Made by a program: the position numbers and the translations under genes
Assembly (NCBI GenBank): GCA_045580875.1
Contig: JAZNOP010000007.1
Location: 1-25,006, forward strand
Direction: 5' to 3'
Length of the DNA stretch: 25,006 bases
Origin: SIG598 sp045580875
Lineage (GTDB): Bacteria > Bacillota > Clostridia > Oscillospirales > Acutalibacteraceae
The notes under the pieces: generated by a model
Told to the model about the DNA's origin: nothing
What the model saw: the letters and a program-made list of their open reading frames with translations, nothing else
The model's database searches: none
In this document: positions 7,682 to 15,183 of the stretch, piece by piece
Position numbering within the stretch: the first letter of the stretch is position 1
Layout: the number at the start of each line of letters is the position of its first letter

Positions 7682-9124
7682 TCAATAGCCGCCGTAATAG
7701 TTTCCGCTGCCGTAATCGTCATCACTTTCAAAACCGCCAAGGCTGCCGCTTGTTCCTCTCGGAGTACCGCTGCCGTAGCCGTCGTCGTAATCGTCCTGAT
7801 AGCTGCCGCTGTAGCCGCCGCCGTAAACACCGTTATAGCCGCCGCGCGGGCTTTCCTGCACATCAGGATTGTAGCCGTCGCTGTAATTGTTGTAGGAATT
7901 GCTGTTGTAATATCCGCCCTGACCGCCGGGACGTCTGCGCGGCGGCTGGGGAGGCGGATAGCCGTAGTCATCTTCAACATATTCGCCGAGGTTGCGTCTT
8001 GCCGGATATCTCGGCTGGGGGTCATAATCATCATAATAGCCATCGCCGTAGCCGCCGCGGTTATTTTCCCTGTTGCCCATGTTGACAATCATGAACACGC
8101 AGGCGCCGATTACCACCGCGATGACAACACCGATAGTGACCCACAGCACAGGCGGGAATGACGATGTTGTGCCGCCAGATGATGAATCGTCGGGATTTTC
8201 AAACTGCTCCTCATCGGGGAAGGGTGTTATGCTGGGGTTGGTCGTGCTCTGTGTGGGAGCAGGTGTGGTCGACTCGGTTGTCTGGGTGGTGGTCATATTT
8301 GCCATGGCATCACCGACAATGACCGTCAGTCGGCAGGTCTTCTCAACTGTACCTGCCTTGACCTTGATGAGGAACACGTTTGTTCCCTCAACGAGGGTGA
8401 GCTCGTGGTCATAACGCTTGTAGGTCTCGTGAAGCTTGAGCACTGTCTCAGCTTCATTGCCGGTTATCTGATTTTCCGGAATACCGGTCAGATTGGTTAT
8501 GCTGACCGTCTGCTCGTGTCTCGGCACAATGCGTACAGAAACTCCGCTCGTTGTTCCGGACGGGAAGGAATATTCAGCCTTTTCCGGCTCGGAATCAAAG
8601 GTCTTGACCACATCGCCGCCCTTGAGAAGTGATACCGACTCAAGCTTGCAGGGAATGTTCGACAGATACATGACCAGTGTGAGCGTACGTGTCGATTCGC
8701 CGCTTGTCAGCTTTACGGTGAAGGTATTCTTCTTGCTCTCGAGCTTGAACTGACCGGTATAAACACCGCCGGAGCCTTCAAACTCAACTCCGTCTGCCTC
8801 AGCCTTGAAGTTTGCCGAGGATTTGAGCACCAGAGTGCAGCTCTCCATCCAGTCAGGCAGATAGAAGCTGTATTTATCCACACCGACCGCTACCGAAGGG
8901 TCGGCAAGATAGTTCTTGTTGTTGCTGCCTACCACATAAAGATTCGACAGCGGAACAGCATCCGCCTTTGTTGTCGATGTAGTTGATTCGGTGGTTGCTG
9001 AAGTTGTTGTTGTCTCCGATGTTGATGTTGTGCTCTCTTCAGTTGCAAAAACCGTCATCGGCATCGCAGCCATGAGCATTGCAAGCACCATCAGTGCGGC
9101 GGCAAAACGCTTGATATTCTTCAT
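7682..9124 (-). CDS. secreted, membrane-anchored protein with two beta-sandwich domains and a Tyr/Gly/Asp-rich cytoplasmic tail
   Basis: The 480-residue protein has a signal peptide (about 1-27, ending MPMTVFA), a Thr/Ser linker (28-55), and two consecutive beta-rich segments (about 58-155 and 156-272). These segments resemble cadherin-like/Ig-like bacterial surface domains; that assignment is tentative. A second Thr/Pro-rich linker (275-323) leads to one TM helix (about 325-349). The remaining 130 residues (351-480) should lie in the cytoplasm. They are low complexity: about 23 Tyr, many Gly/Asp/Asn/Pro, several Arg, no Lys and no Cys. The layout suggests a type I membrane protein with a wall-spanning stalk. 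It has its own promoter and a GGGGGAG ribosome binding site, and is the first gene of the run towards flotillin. Its function is not recognised. Confidence 0.75.
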   Translation of the reverse strand: MKNIKRFAAALMVLAMLMAAMPMTVFATEESTTSTSETTTTSATTESTTSTTKADAVPLSNLYVVGSNNKNYLADPSVAVGVDKYSFYLPDWMESCTLVLKSSANFKAEADGVEFEGSGGVYTGQFKLESKKNTFTVKLTSGESTRTLTLVMYLSNIPCKLESVSLLKGGDVVKTFDSEPEKAEYSFPSGTTSGVSVRIVPRHEQTVSITNLTGIPENQITGNEAETVLKLHETYKRYDHELTLVEGTNVFLIKVKAGTVEKTCRLTVIVGDAMANMTTTQTTESTTPAPTQSTTNPSITPFPDEEQFENPDDSSSGGTTSSFPPVLWVTIGVVIAVVIGACVFMIVNMGNRENNRGGYGDGYYDDYDPQPRYPARRNLGEYVEDDYGYPPPQPPRRRPGGQGGYYNSNSYNNYSDGYNPDVQESPRGGYNGVYGGGYSGSYQDDYDDGYGSGTPRGTSGSLGGFESDDDYGSGNYYGGY

Positions 9125-9187
9125 CTGAGGACTCCCCCTTGCCTGCTGACAGTATAGTCAGCGTGAGTGTATATATATACAGATTAT

Positions 9188-9216
9188 ATTATAGCATCTG
9201 CCCCTCTGTACTGCAA
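9188..9216 (-). promoter_or_regulatory. sigma-A-type promoter of the 9124-to-3013 gene run
   Basis: The minus strand carries TTGCAG (9211-9216), a 17-nt spacer and a perfect TATAAT (9188-9193), about 64 nt upstream of the start of the surface-protein gene. No terminator as strong as the flanking ones interrupts the genes from there to floT. Confidence 0.6.
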
Positions 9217-9296
9217 CAACGATTTAATGCTTTACTGCAGTTTTTCATTCCCTTTCCGGAGCATATCCCGCCGGTTTTCTCCTGTTTTTACGCAAA

Positions 9297-9332
9297 ACCG
9301 CCCGAAAGGCATTCTGCTGCCTTACGGGCGGT
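9297..9332 (-). terminator. terminator downstream of the P-loop kinase gene
   Basis: ACCGCCCGAAAGGC pairs with GCCTTACGGGCGGT with one mismatch around an 8-nt loop. On the minus strand it is followed by TTTTGCGTAAAAAC. It begins 25 nt after the kinase stop. Confidence 0.7.
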
Positions 9333-9356
9333 CATTACTATTAATCTTTTTTACGC

Positions 9357-9968
9357 TCAGGCGTGTTTTTTCTGCTTGCCGCGTCCTGCTCTGAGCTGCG
9401 ACACAGCATTCTTGAGGGAGGCCGCAAACTCCTCGCCTGACGAATTCTCGACAATGATAAAATCGTTGTCAGCAGTCATTTCCTCTGCGATTTCCGGAAT
9501 GGAAAAATCACAGCCGGATATGTACTCGTCCCAATGCTCGAGCTTCCACGTATCGCGGTCGGAATTGCGCGCAATCATTCTCTTGCGGCAGGTTTCGGTA
9601 TCACAGCGCACCCAGATCACTACCAGACGCACACCCTTCTGACGGAGCTTTGAGCGAAGCTGACGCATATATTCATTATCGCGCACCTCACGGGTAAAGG
9701 GTGCATTTATCAGCACTGTGTCGTTGTAATTGAGAGCCTCGTACGCAATCTCAAGCGTTGCATCATACTCGAAGTCGCGGATATTCTCCTCAAAGAAATC
9801 CGAGCTGCGGTTGTAAGGCTGTCCGGCAACCTTGAATATCTGCTTTGAAAGGACGATAAGGCTGTCCTTATCAAGATAAACTATATTTCCCAGCTTCTCT
9901 GCAAGGCGGCGCGATACAAAAGTCTTGCCACTGGCAGGAGGCGATGTAACCAAAATCAGTTTCTTCAC
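9357..9968 (-). CDS. P-loop ATPase/kinase-like protein (AAA_33 type)
   Basis: The chosen start is the GTG at 9968, which has an AAAGGA site 8 nt upstream. An in-frame GTG six codons earlier overlaps that site and is less likely. The resulting 203 residues begin MKKLILVTSPPASGKTF, with the P-loop at about 9-16. A central LINAPFTREV segment may carry acidic/base functions, and VVIWVRCDTETCRKRMIARN resembles the lid region of small-molecule kinases. The C-terminus is basic (GRGKQKKHA). Such proteins phosphorylate small molecules or nucleic acid ends; the substrate cannot be told from sequence. It is a single-gene unit with its own promoter and terminator. Confidence 0.75.
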   Translation of the reverse strand: MKKLILVTSPPASGKTFVSRRLAEKLGNIVYLDKDSLIVLSKQIFKVAGQPYNRSSDFFEENIRDFEYDATLEIAYEALNYNDTVLINAPFTREVRDNEYMRQLRSKLRQKGVRLVVIWVRCDTETCRKRMIARNSDRDTWKLEHWDEYISGCDFSIPEIAEEMTADNDFIIVENSSGEEFAASLKNAVSQLRAGRGKQKKHA

Positions 9969-10023
9969 AACTCGTTGTCCTTTCACTTCACCTATTTAAA
10001 GCAGAATAAATTCCTGAGACAGG

Positions 10024-10045
10024 ATTATAACACGCACACCGGTGT
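10024..10045 (-). promoter_or_regulatory. extended -10 promoter of the kinase gene with adjacent palindrome
   Basis: On the minus strand TGTTATAAT (TGn-TATAAT, -10 box at 10024-10029) lies about 55 nt upstream of the chosen start. Immediately upstream, in the spacer/-35 area, is the 10-bp perfect palindrome ACACCGGTGT (10036-10045), which could be an operator. The regulator is unknown. Confidence 0.5.
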
Positions 10046-10147
10046 TATTCCAGTATATTTTTGCGATATTGTGCCGATAATCCTGCGATTTTCATTCTTT
10101 TTCAATGTTTTTCGATGTTATCATCAATATTTACTGCCTGAAAATAC

Positions 10148-10185
10148 AAAATTCCGGAGCAGTCCGACTGACTGTCCGGAATTTT
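10148..10185. terminator. terminator downstream of rlmA
   Basis: AATTCCGGAGCAGTC pairs with GACTGTCCGGAATT with one bulged G and a 5-nt loop. It is flanked by T-rich sequence on the plus strand (TTTTTATT) and A-rich sequence on the other side, so it can act in both directions. In context it ends the minus-strand rlmA transcript. Confidence 0.75.
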
Positions 10186-10252
10186 TATTCATCTGTTTTC
10201 ACTGTATTTCAGTATATTTCATATCATATACCTGTATACAGCTGTTTTGTTT

Positions 10253-11086
10253 TTATTTTCCGTTCTTGCAATTCTGCCACAGACGGATTCCGAAAGCGGC
10301 AGTTACACGCAGACTTTCCACTCTTCTGAGCTTCTCCTGATCCTTCTGCCCCGACTTGTAATAATAGGGCGTCATGGCAAACAGATCGAGCACTTCTTCG
10401 TTCGAGCCAAGCTCTGCAGTATATATCACATTTTCCGATCCTATGAGTCTGAAGCCGGCAACAGTTTCTGTATCGGGCGGATTTTTCCGCGGAATATCAT
10501 AGACCGCCTGCTTGAGCTCCCACAGATGATCCTCCAGCGGAACAACCCTCATCAGCAGACCGTCACTGCGCAGCACGCGTGAAAACTCCTCCTCTGCAAG
10601 GGGAGAAAACACACTGAGCACAACATCAGCCGAGCTCTTTCCGACCGGCAGATGGAATACGCTTGCCGCCGCAAGACCCATATCCACAGGGCGTTTTGCC
10701 GCTGCCTTGAGTGCATCGCGCGAAATATCAATTCCCAGCATCTGCGGCTCAATACCGTTTTCCGCAAGTGCCTCAGCAATTCCTTCGTCATACCAGCCGT
10801 CGCCGCAGCCGGCATCAAGTATCGCCATATCCTGCGAAGCATACGGCATCAGCATCTCGCACATTTTATCTCTCAGCGGAAGATAATATCCCTTTTCAAG
10901 GAATCTTCTGCGGGCGTTTATCATCAAGGCATCGTCACCGTGTCTCTTTGCTCCCGGAGCGTTGCTCATAAGCAGATTGACATATCCGCTTTTAGCCATG
11001 TCATAGCAATGATTCTTTCCGCAGCGCAGTGTTCTTCCGTCAGTGCGGAGCGGCTCCGAGCACACCGGACATACAAACCCAAACAT
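10253..11086 (-). CDS. rlmA: 23S rRNA (guanine-N1)-methyltransferase, RlmA family
   Basis: The 277-residue protein has the N-terminal zinc site of RlmA enzymes (Cys6, Cys9, Cys22, His26 within FVCPVCSEPL and RCGKNHCYDM). The segment AKSGYVNLL follows, then a Rossmann methyltransferase fold with the SAM motif ILDAGCGDGWYD at about 89-100. RlmA enzymes methylate G745 or G748 in the peptide exit tunnel of 23S rRNA; the Gram-positive RlmAII/TlrB branch modifies G748 and affects macrolide sensitivity. Which base this one uses cannot be read from the sequence. The ribosome binding site is GAAAGGGTGA. The gene forms its own transcription unit beside the phage-derived cassette. Confidence 0.88.
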   Translation of the reverse strand: MFGFVCPVCSEPLRTDGRTLRCGKNHCYDMAKSGYVNLLMSNAPGAKRHGDDALMINARRRFLEKGYYLPLRDKMCEMLMPYASQDMAILDAGCGDGWYDEGIAEALAENGIEPQMLGIDISRDALKAAAKRPVDMGLAAASVFHLPVGKSSADVVLSVFSPLAEEEFSRVLRSDGLLMRVVPLEDHLWELKQAVYDIPRKNPPDTETVAGFRLIGSENVIYTAELGSNEEVLDLFAMTPYYYKSGQKDQEKLRRVESLRVTAAFGIRLWQNCKNGK

Positions 11087-11128
11087 TCTGTCACCCTTTC
11101 ATGTATCAGCACATTTCAGACGACTTAT

Positions 11129-11157
11129 ATAATACCGCAAATTGCTTCACTGTTCAA
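11129..11157 (-). promoter_or_regulatory. sigma-A-type promoter of rlmA
   Basis: The minus strand carries TTGAAC (11152-11157), a 17-nt spacer and TATTAT (11129-11134), about 43 nt upstream of the rlmA start and just downstream of the cassette terminator. Confidence 0.6.
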
Positions 11158-11177
11158 TAGCCGATTTATATAAAACA

Positions 11178-11201
11178 GCCGCCGGAAAATCTTCCGACGG
11201 C
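11178..11201 (-). terminator. terminator at the end of the phage-derived cassette
   Basis: GCCGCCGGAA, loop AATC, then TTCCGACGGC forms a 10-bp stem with one mismatch. On the minus strand it is followed by TGTTTTATATAAA. It begins 22 nt after the stop of the last tail gene. Confidence 0.75.
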
Positions 11202-11223
11202 CTTTATATCAAGCTTTCCGCTG

Positions 11224-12222
11224 TCATTTGAGGATATATTTCACCTGAGTTTCCGATGCTGTGATGTTGACTGCCGTACCGGTCACACTCATGCTGTCAA
11301 GGATATCCGTCAGCCGGTCATGAACTGAAACAACATCACCCAGCTCAAGCATTTCACTGCCGCCGTAAAGTGATACCTCGACCGTATCTCCCCCGGCACA
11401 GCTTTCCAGCTTTTTCGCCGCACTTTCTGCAAGAGCCTGCTCAGTTTCCGCTGCAGTGTAATTATATATCAATGTCCGGCGAAGCTCCTCTTCAACAATT
11501 CCCGTCTCCTCCGGATTGTCTGTGGTCGTTCCGTCCGGCAGCAGCCAAAGTTCAACCACCGTCCGTTCGAGCATCTCACCCTGTCCGAGGGCTATGATGT
11601 GATCGTACTGCGCGGCACTGCGCTCAGAAATCATGTGGCAGCCGCTGTCCTGCGAAAGTTCAGTTTCATTACTTCTGTCCCTTGACGGCTCACCCCACAC
11701 ATTTACTCTGCCGTCAGTGAATTTTACGCGGAGAACACCGCCGCTCCCCTCAAGCATTCCTGTCAGTGCCTGAAGCATATTCCTGTATCTGATTTCTCCC
11801 GAACAGACGATTCCGCCCGCACCCTCGCCGGCGGATATCAGCGACGGCATCCACCCCGAGAGCATATTGCGAATGACGTCATTGATATCCATATTTTCGT
11901 ACACCGCATGTGTCTGCCCTGCCTCCGGACAGATCGCCCTGTGTGTCAGCAGTCCGCGCCAGCAGGTGCCGTAGATTCGCACCGTGTCATCGGTTGTGCT
12001 GTGGCGCACACGTTCAGCCGGACCGCCCCACTCGCTGCCGTTTATATAGACATAATGCCCCTCGTTCACCGGCATCTGACGCCAGCATTCCGCCGGCATC
12101 TCCAGCATCCAGTCATTCTGTCCGTCAGGGTCGGCGCTTACGACTGCGTCGAACTGCACGAAGTCTATCAGCTGCCGTATCTCATAAAGATCCGGCGAAG
12201 CGTGAATCAGTTCAAAGTCCAT
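11224..12222 (-). CDS. siphovirus-type tail protein (Tal-like / ReqiPepy6 gp37-like)
   Basis: The 332-residue protein is the last gene of the cassette. Its N-terminus (LYEIRQLIDFVQFDAVVSADPDG) and the segment GTCWRGLLTHRAICPEAG resemble tail-tip hub proteins annotated as ReqiPepy6 gp37-like or XkdQ/YqbQ-like. The C-terminal third carries VSLYGGSEMLELGDVVSVHDRLTDI, typical of the same group. In siphophages such proteins close the tail tube below Dit. No peptidase, lysozyme or collagen-like extension is present, so no receptor-binding or wall-cutting part is seen. The start overlaps the Dit gene end by 16 nt, with AGGAG upstream. A terminator follows. Confidence 0.75.
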   Translation of the reverse strand: MDFELIHASPDLYEIRQLIDFVQFDAVVSADPDGQNDWMLEMPAECWRQMPVNEGHYVYINGSEWGGPAERVRHSTTDDTVRIYGTCWRGLLTHRAICPEAGQTHAVYENMDINDVIRNMLSGWMPSLISAGEGAGGIVCSGEIRYRNMLQALTGMLEGSGGVLRVKFTDGRVNVWGEPSRDRSNETELSQDSGCHMISERSAAQYDHIIALGQGEMLERTVVELWLLPDGTTTDNPEETGIVEEELRRTLIYNYTAAETEQALAESAAKKLESCAGGDTVEVSLYGGSEMLELGDVVSVHDRLTDILDSMSVTGTAVNITASETQVKYILK

Positions 12223-13052
12223 TCCGGCTCACTCCTCTGCTCAATTACAACAACTTCCAGCTTCGGCACACCGGAGCACTGTACGATGCTCTCGCCAGGA
12301 GGAAGATATGCAAACTCCGCATTTCCTCTGTATCTGCTGCCGAAACAGTTTGTGCGCTCTCCATACTCGTCAAGCTTATACACAGTGCGTTCCTGCTGAT
12401 CAATTACAAGCTGTTCTCCCTCAGCAAGAGCTGCATTTGCACCGATGATTTCGCCGTTGATGTATGCCGAAGGAGAATCTGTCGGGCCTGTAAAGATTAT
12501 CTTCATCGGGCTTGCTGCAGCAGCGCTGTTTGTCACCGTCATACTGCCACCGCCGACGGTATAGAAATAATCTGCCGCCGGTATCATTTCGCCGCTGTCA
12601 TCATTCTCCAGCAGTATGCAGTGTTTCTGCCTGCACCATACCGGCGTTTCAGGCAGTACGGTTATGACAACTGATGCCGATGTGACAAAATCGCATGACA
12701 GCTCCTTCTGTCTCGATGTACACCAGCATTTCATATACTGCCCGTTCACCCAGAGCTTTCCGGGAGTGAGGGCGGCAATATCGCTGTCAAATACTTCGCT
12801 CATGCGGCTGAGCAGCTTTGAGAGTTTCTGCGCACTGCCTGCCGCCGCTCTGACCGTCATTGTGCGTTCCTCAGACGAACGCACCGCCCTGAACACCTTT
12901 ATGCCCTCACCTGCGGTACGTTTTACCGAACCCAGCTCCCAGCGCGAATCAAAGAGCTGACATTCGGTTACAACAAAGGGAACTTCGGTCAGTTCCAGCT
13001 TCTCGCCTGCGTTGTTCTCATAATATATTTCATAAGGAAGAAGTCGTGACAT
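12207..13052 (-). CDS. distal tail-like (Dit) protein
   Basis: The 281-residue protein sits between tape measure and Tal-like genes, where Dit is expected. The beginning (MSRLLPYEIYYENNAGEKLEL) has the form of phage tail proteins that open with a residue-by-residue description of the tube end. The middle contains a RTMTVRAAAGSAQKLSKLLSRMSEVFD segment similar to Dit N-terminal domains. The C-terminal half is beta-rich with a jelly-roll-like pattern (SMTVTNSAAAASPMKIIFTGP). Dit forms a hexameric ring at the tail tip and attaches the adsorption device. The AAAGGAGG site upstream overlaps the end region of the tape measure gene. The assignment rests on position and general pattern. Confidence 0.7.
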   Translation of the reverse strand: MSRLLPYEIYYENNAGEKLELTEVPFVVTECQLFDSRWELGSVKRTAGEGIKVFRAVRSSEERTMTVRAAAGSAQKLSKLLSRMSEVFDSDIAALTPGKLWVNGQYMKCWCTSRQKELSCDFVTSASVVITVLPETPVWCRQKHCILLENDDSGEMIPAADYFYTVGGGSMTVTNSAAAASPMKIIFTGPTDSPSAYINGEIIGANAALAEGEQLVIDQQERTVYKLDEYGERTNCFGSRYRGNAEFAYLPPGESIVQCSGVPKLEVVVIEQRSEPEWTLN

Positions 13053-13064
13053 TTTCTGCCTCCT

Positions 13065-13880
13065 TTAAGAATATTCACGTATAAGACGGGCAAATGCACG
13101 TCCGTCGACCTGCATTACCTGCTCGCCTCCTGCGGCTATGGCAATAAGCCTGTCGAGTTTACCGGCAAGCGCCGATATGTCATTCCCAGCCGCCGCAGAT
13201 TTCGTATAGGCTGCTCCTGTAACAGCGCCGGCCATTGCTTCAGCGCTTCTGGCTATCTCTTTTCTTCCGGAGACAAGACCGATATTCAGACCCTGAACAG
13301 TCTGTTCGCCTATCTGCTTCATAACCTTTGACGGCGATGCAATTTTCAGCGCCTTTTTCAGCGTTCCTGTAACCGCATCGGCGATGCTTTTCGCCGTAGA
13401 TATGATAATGCCTCTTTTGGCCTCAAGACCCTTGCTCAGACTGTCACCGACATTGCTCATGATGCCGTATGCGGTACTGTCAAGCCCTGCAAACGGAGCC
13501 TTGATGGCGTTCGCAACACTTCTGCTCTTTTCGCTGACCGCGCCTGCGCAGGTATCTATCGACAGCAGCGAACCTTTTACTGCTGTGACCTTTTCGTTCA
13601 CCTTTACCGATGCATCGTTCATCGAAAGTGCAATATTCTGAACCACCGTTCTCAAACCCGATGTACACTCTCTGAACGAGCCCATCAGCTTTCCGCTCAT
13701 AGCACCTGCCGTCACGCCTATCACGCTGCTCATTGTCTTCAGCGCCTCACTGCCGTCACTGCCTGACTGGCTGAACTTTTTTATCATGCCCAGTGCATCT
13801 TTGATGCTCCGGTTGAATTTCGATGTATCAAGCACCAGATAGGCGGCTATTGTTCCCGCGGAGATCAATGTGCTCCACAC
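13065..13880 (-). CDS. short tail tape measure protein
   Basis: The 271 residues show tape-measure features: LDTSKFNRSIKDALGMIKKF at the N-terminus and long Ala/Ser/Lys/Gly-rich helical stretches. A characteristic IASPSKVMKQIGEQTVQGL segment lies near 185-205 and a VDGRAFARLIREYS end is present; both are recurrent in Firmicutes phage tape measures. The protein is much shorter than usual siphophage tape measures (typically 600 residues or more). With about 0.15 nm of tail per residue it predicts a tail near 40 nm. No peptidase or lysozyme domain is inserted. The GTG start at 13880 overlaps the GGAGG motif, so the TTG at 13868, with about 10 nt spacing, may be the true start. It overlaps the GT frame by 53 nt. 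Confidence 0.82.
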   Translation of the reverse strand: MWSTLISAGTIAAYLVLDTSKFNRSIKDALGMIKKFSQSGSDGSEALKTMSSVIGVTAGAMSGKLMGSFRECTSGLRTVVQNIALSMNDASVKVNEKVTAVKGSLLSIDTCAGAVSEKSRSVANAIKAPFAGLDSTAYGIMSNVGDSLSKGLEAKRGIIISTAKSIADAVTGTLKKALKIASPSKVMKQIGEQTVQGLNIGLVSGRKEIARSAEAMAGAVTGAAYTKSAAAGNDISALAGKLDRLIAIAAGGEQVMQVDGRAFARLIREYS

Positions 13881-14109
13881 CTCCTGTATTCATAAGCTGT
13901 TTTACCGTTTCCCTGTTGGAATCCGGCTCAGTCATCCGTTCAAGACTTCGCGGCAGACGTCCCTCCTCCTCTATTCTGCACATTATGTACAGCACAGCCT
14001 CGTCGATGCAGTATGCCGCGTAAGCATCATTTACTCCGAGCAGATTACTCGGCCGGACCGAGTACCTCTTGCTCATTCCCATCAGCGATATCACTGCCGG
14101 ACCGCTGAC
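13828..14109 (-). CDS. GT-type C-terminal extension of the tail assembly chaperone, reached by frameshift
   Basis: This is a 93-residue segment in the +1 frame relative to the preceding chaperone gene. It contains MGMSKRYSVRPSNLLG followed by NDAYAAYCIDEAVLYIM. That pattern (YxVRPSxLLG ... AYCxDEA) recurs in Firmicutes phages between the chaperone and tape measure genes, where it is made as a frameshift extension. Internal ATG codons at 14082 and 14076 lack a well-spaced ribosome binding site. The fusion with the upstream frame at CCCTTTC would be 207 residues (114 + 93). Both frames read Pro-Phe at that point, so both tRNAs could re-pair after slipping. In phage lambda the equivalent GT protein coats the tape measure and recruits tail tube subunits. 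Confidence 0.65.
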   Translation of the reverse strand, partial: VSGPAVISLMGMSKRYSVRPSNLLGVNDAYAAYCIDEAVLYIMCRIEEEGRLPRSLERMTEPDSNRETVKQLMNTGGVEHIDLRGNNSRLSGA

Positions 14110-14452
14110 GAAAGGGTTCAAGGGCGCGCACCCCCGACTGCGCAAAGCTGTATATCGCCGCAAGCTGCATATCGGTCAGCTGCACACCCTCTTTGCAAAG
14201 TTCCTCCATTGTCGGCTCGACAAGAGCCTCCTGTGCAATGCAGATGAGCAGTCTGCCCAGCTGGTCAAGCGGCATGGCTGCATCAAAACCGTCGCCGAAA
14301 AGCTTCTGCGCCGCGGTCATCAGTTCATTAGGAATCATACCGCCTGCAGCCATCACAAGCAGCGACGGACGGCGCAGCTTTGCCTCAAAAACATCATCCT
14401 CGCCCCAGCCGGGAAGCTGTACCTGCTGAATGGAATTTACTGTATTTTTCAT
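14045..14452 (-). CDS. tail assembly chaperone (gpG-like)
   Basis: The 135-residue protein lies between the major tail protein and tape measure genes. It starts MKNTVNSIQQVQLPGWGEDDVFEAKLRRPSLL in two parts: an extended leader, then LRRPSLLVMAAGG, a motif shared with Firmicutes phage chaperones. The rest is mainly helical (MTAAQKLFGDGFDAAMPLDQL, LLICIAQEALVEPTMEEL). The last 21 residues (after Pro113-Phe114) are used only when no frameshift occurs. The start has GGGAGA upstream. The protein is an assembly factor in relatives and is not part of the finished particle there. Confidence 0.75.
   Translation of the reverse strand: MKNTVNSIQQVQLPGWGEDDVFEAKLRRPSLLVMAAGGMIPNELMTAAQKLFGDGFDAAMPLDQLGRLLICIAQEALVEPTMEELCKEGVQLTDMQLAAIYSFAQSGVRALEPFRQRSGSDIADGNEQEVLGPAE
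14110..14116 (-). promoter_or_regulatory. probable +1 programmed frameshift site CCCTTTC
   Basis: In the chaperone frame the codons are CCC TTT CGT; one base further they are CCT TTC GTC. A proline tRNA and a phenylalanine tRNA could each re-pair after a +1 slip, giving Pro-Phe in either frame. A second candidate is the GGGGG run at 14131-14135 (TCG GGG GTG), where a glycine tRNA could re-pair with +1 displacement. The site was located by reading only. Confidence 0.5.
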
Positions 14453-14484
14453 AATTCTCCCTCATTTCAAGCTTTGCCCTGCTG

Positions 14485-15180
14485 TTACTTTATCAGCACA
14501 AACTCAGAGCCGTTGTAATATGCCATTTCTCCTGCATTAAGCGCAAGATTTCCTACATTTACCGCACCGCCTGCAACAATGCAGTCACCTGCTGCATGAA
14601 CCGAGGGAATGTCCGCCTCGGAAGAGCAGTAAACCGGCAGTCGGTCAAGCACCTCTACTCTCATTGCACACTCGCCGGCGCCCGGTCTTGAATGTACAGT
14701 ATATTCAGGAGCGGTAAAACTGCCGTTTTCAACCGAGAACTTTGCCGGTGAGCCGACACAATTCGGGAAAGAGAAACGGAAATAGGACACTGCATCGCCG
14801 GCATAATCCTTCTCTGCGGCATAAAGATGAAGCGAGAAGTGTGTTCTTGCGCTTTCTCTGCCGGCAACCGGAGAGGAATATCCCGCAAAGGAAGAAGCAC
14901 CTGCCTCCAGAGCCTCACCTCCGTCGATGACCTCAAGAAGATCACGCGACATCACGCAATCCTTGAGGGTGATGTCATAGCCCTTGATGATATCCTCAAG
15001 ACGTTCCTGAGCAATAATTGTGTTGCGGACTCTCAGCTCGCTTTCATCACCCTCACTGACAAACGGATCGGGTGAAGCGCTGCTGATGGTTTCAAAATGG
15101 AGTACGCGCGCCTCAGCCTCGTCTGTGACGATTTCCGCGCGGACGATATTTACTATCGGATTGCTGTTGAATTTTTTCAT
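14485..15180 (-). CDS. putative major tail (tube) protein
   Basis: The 231-residue protein lies where siphophages encode the tube subunit, between the tail terminator-like gene and the chaperone. The N-terminal part (MKKFNSNPIVNIVRAEIVTDEAEARVLHFETISSASP in pieces) is beta-rich. It continues with RNTIIAQERLEDIIKGYDITLKD, whose GYDITLKD wording is common in tube proteins. The C-terminal end (NVGNLALNAGEMAYYNGSEFVLIK in pieces) may be a small surface domain. The call rests on position, size and pattern. The start has AAAGGAA upstream. Confidence 0.7.
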   Translation of the reverse strand: MKKFNSNPIVNIVRAEIVTDEAEARVLHFETISSASPDPFVSEGDESELRVRNTIIAQERLEDIIKGYDITLKDCVMSRDLLEVIDGGEALEAGASSFAGYSSPVAGRESARTHFSLHLYAAEKDYAGDAVSYFRFSFPNCVGSPAKFSVENGSFTAPEYTVHSRPGAGECAMRVEVLDRLPVYCSSEADIPSVHAAGDCIVAGGAVNVGNLALNAGEMAYYNGSEFVLIK

Positions 15181-15183
15181 AGC

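Noticed and set aside
8940..9060. Thr/Ser-rich repetitive DNA in the surface-protein gene as a variable tandem repeat
   Set aside because: The codons are irregular and no unit is repeated exactly; it reads as an ordinary glycosylation-type linker.
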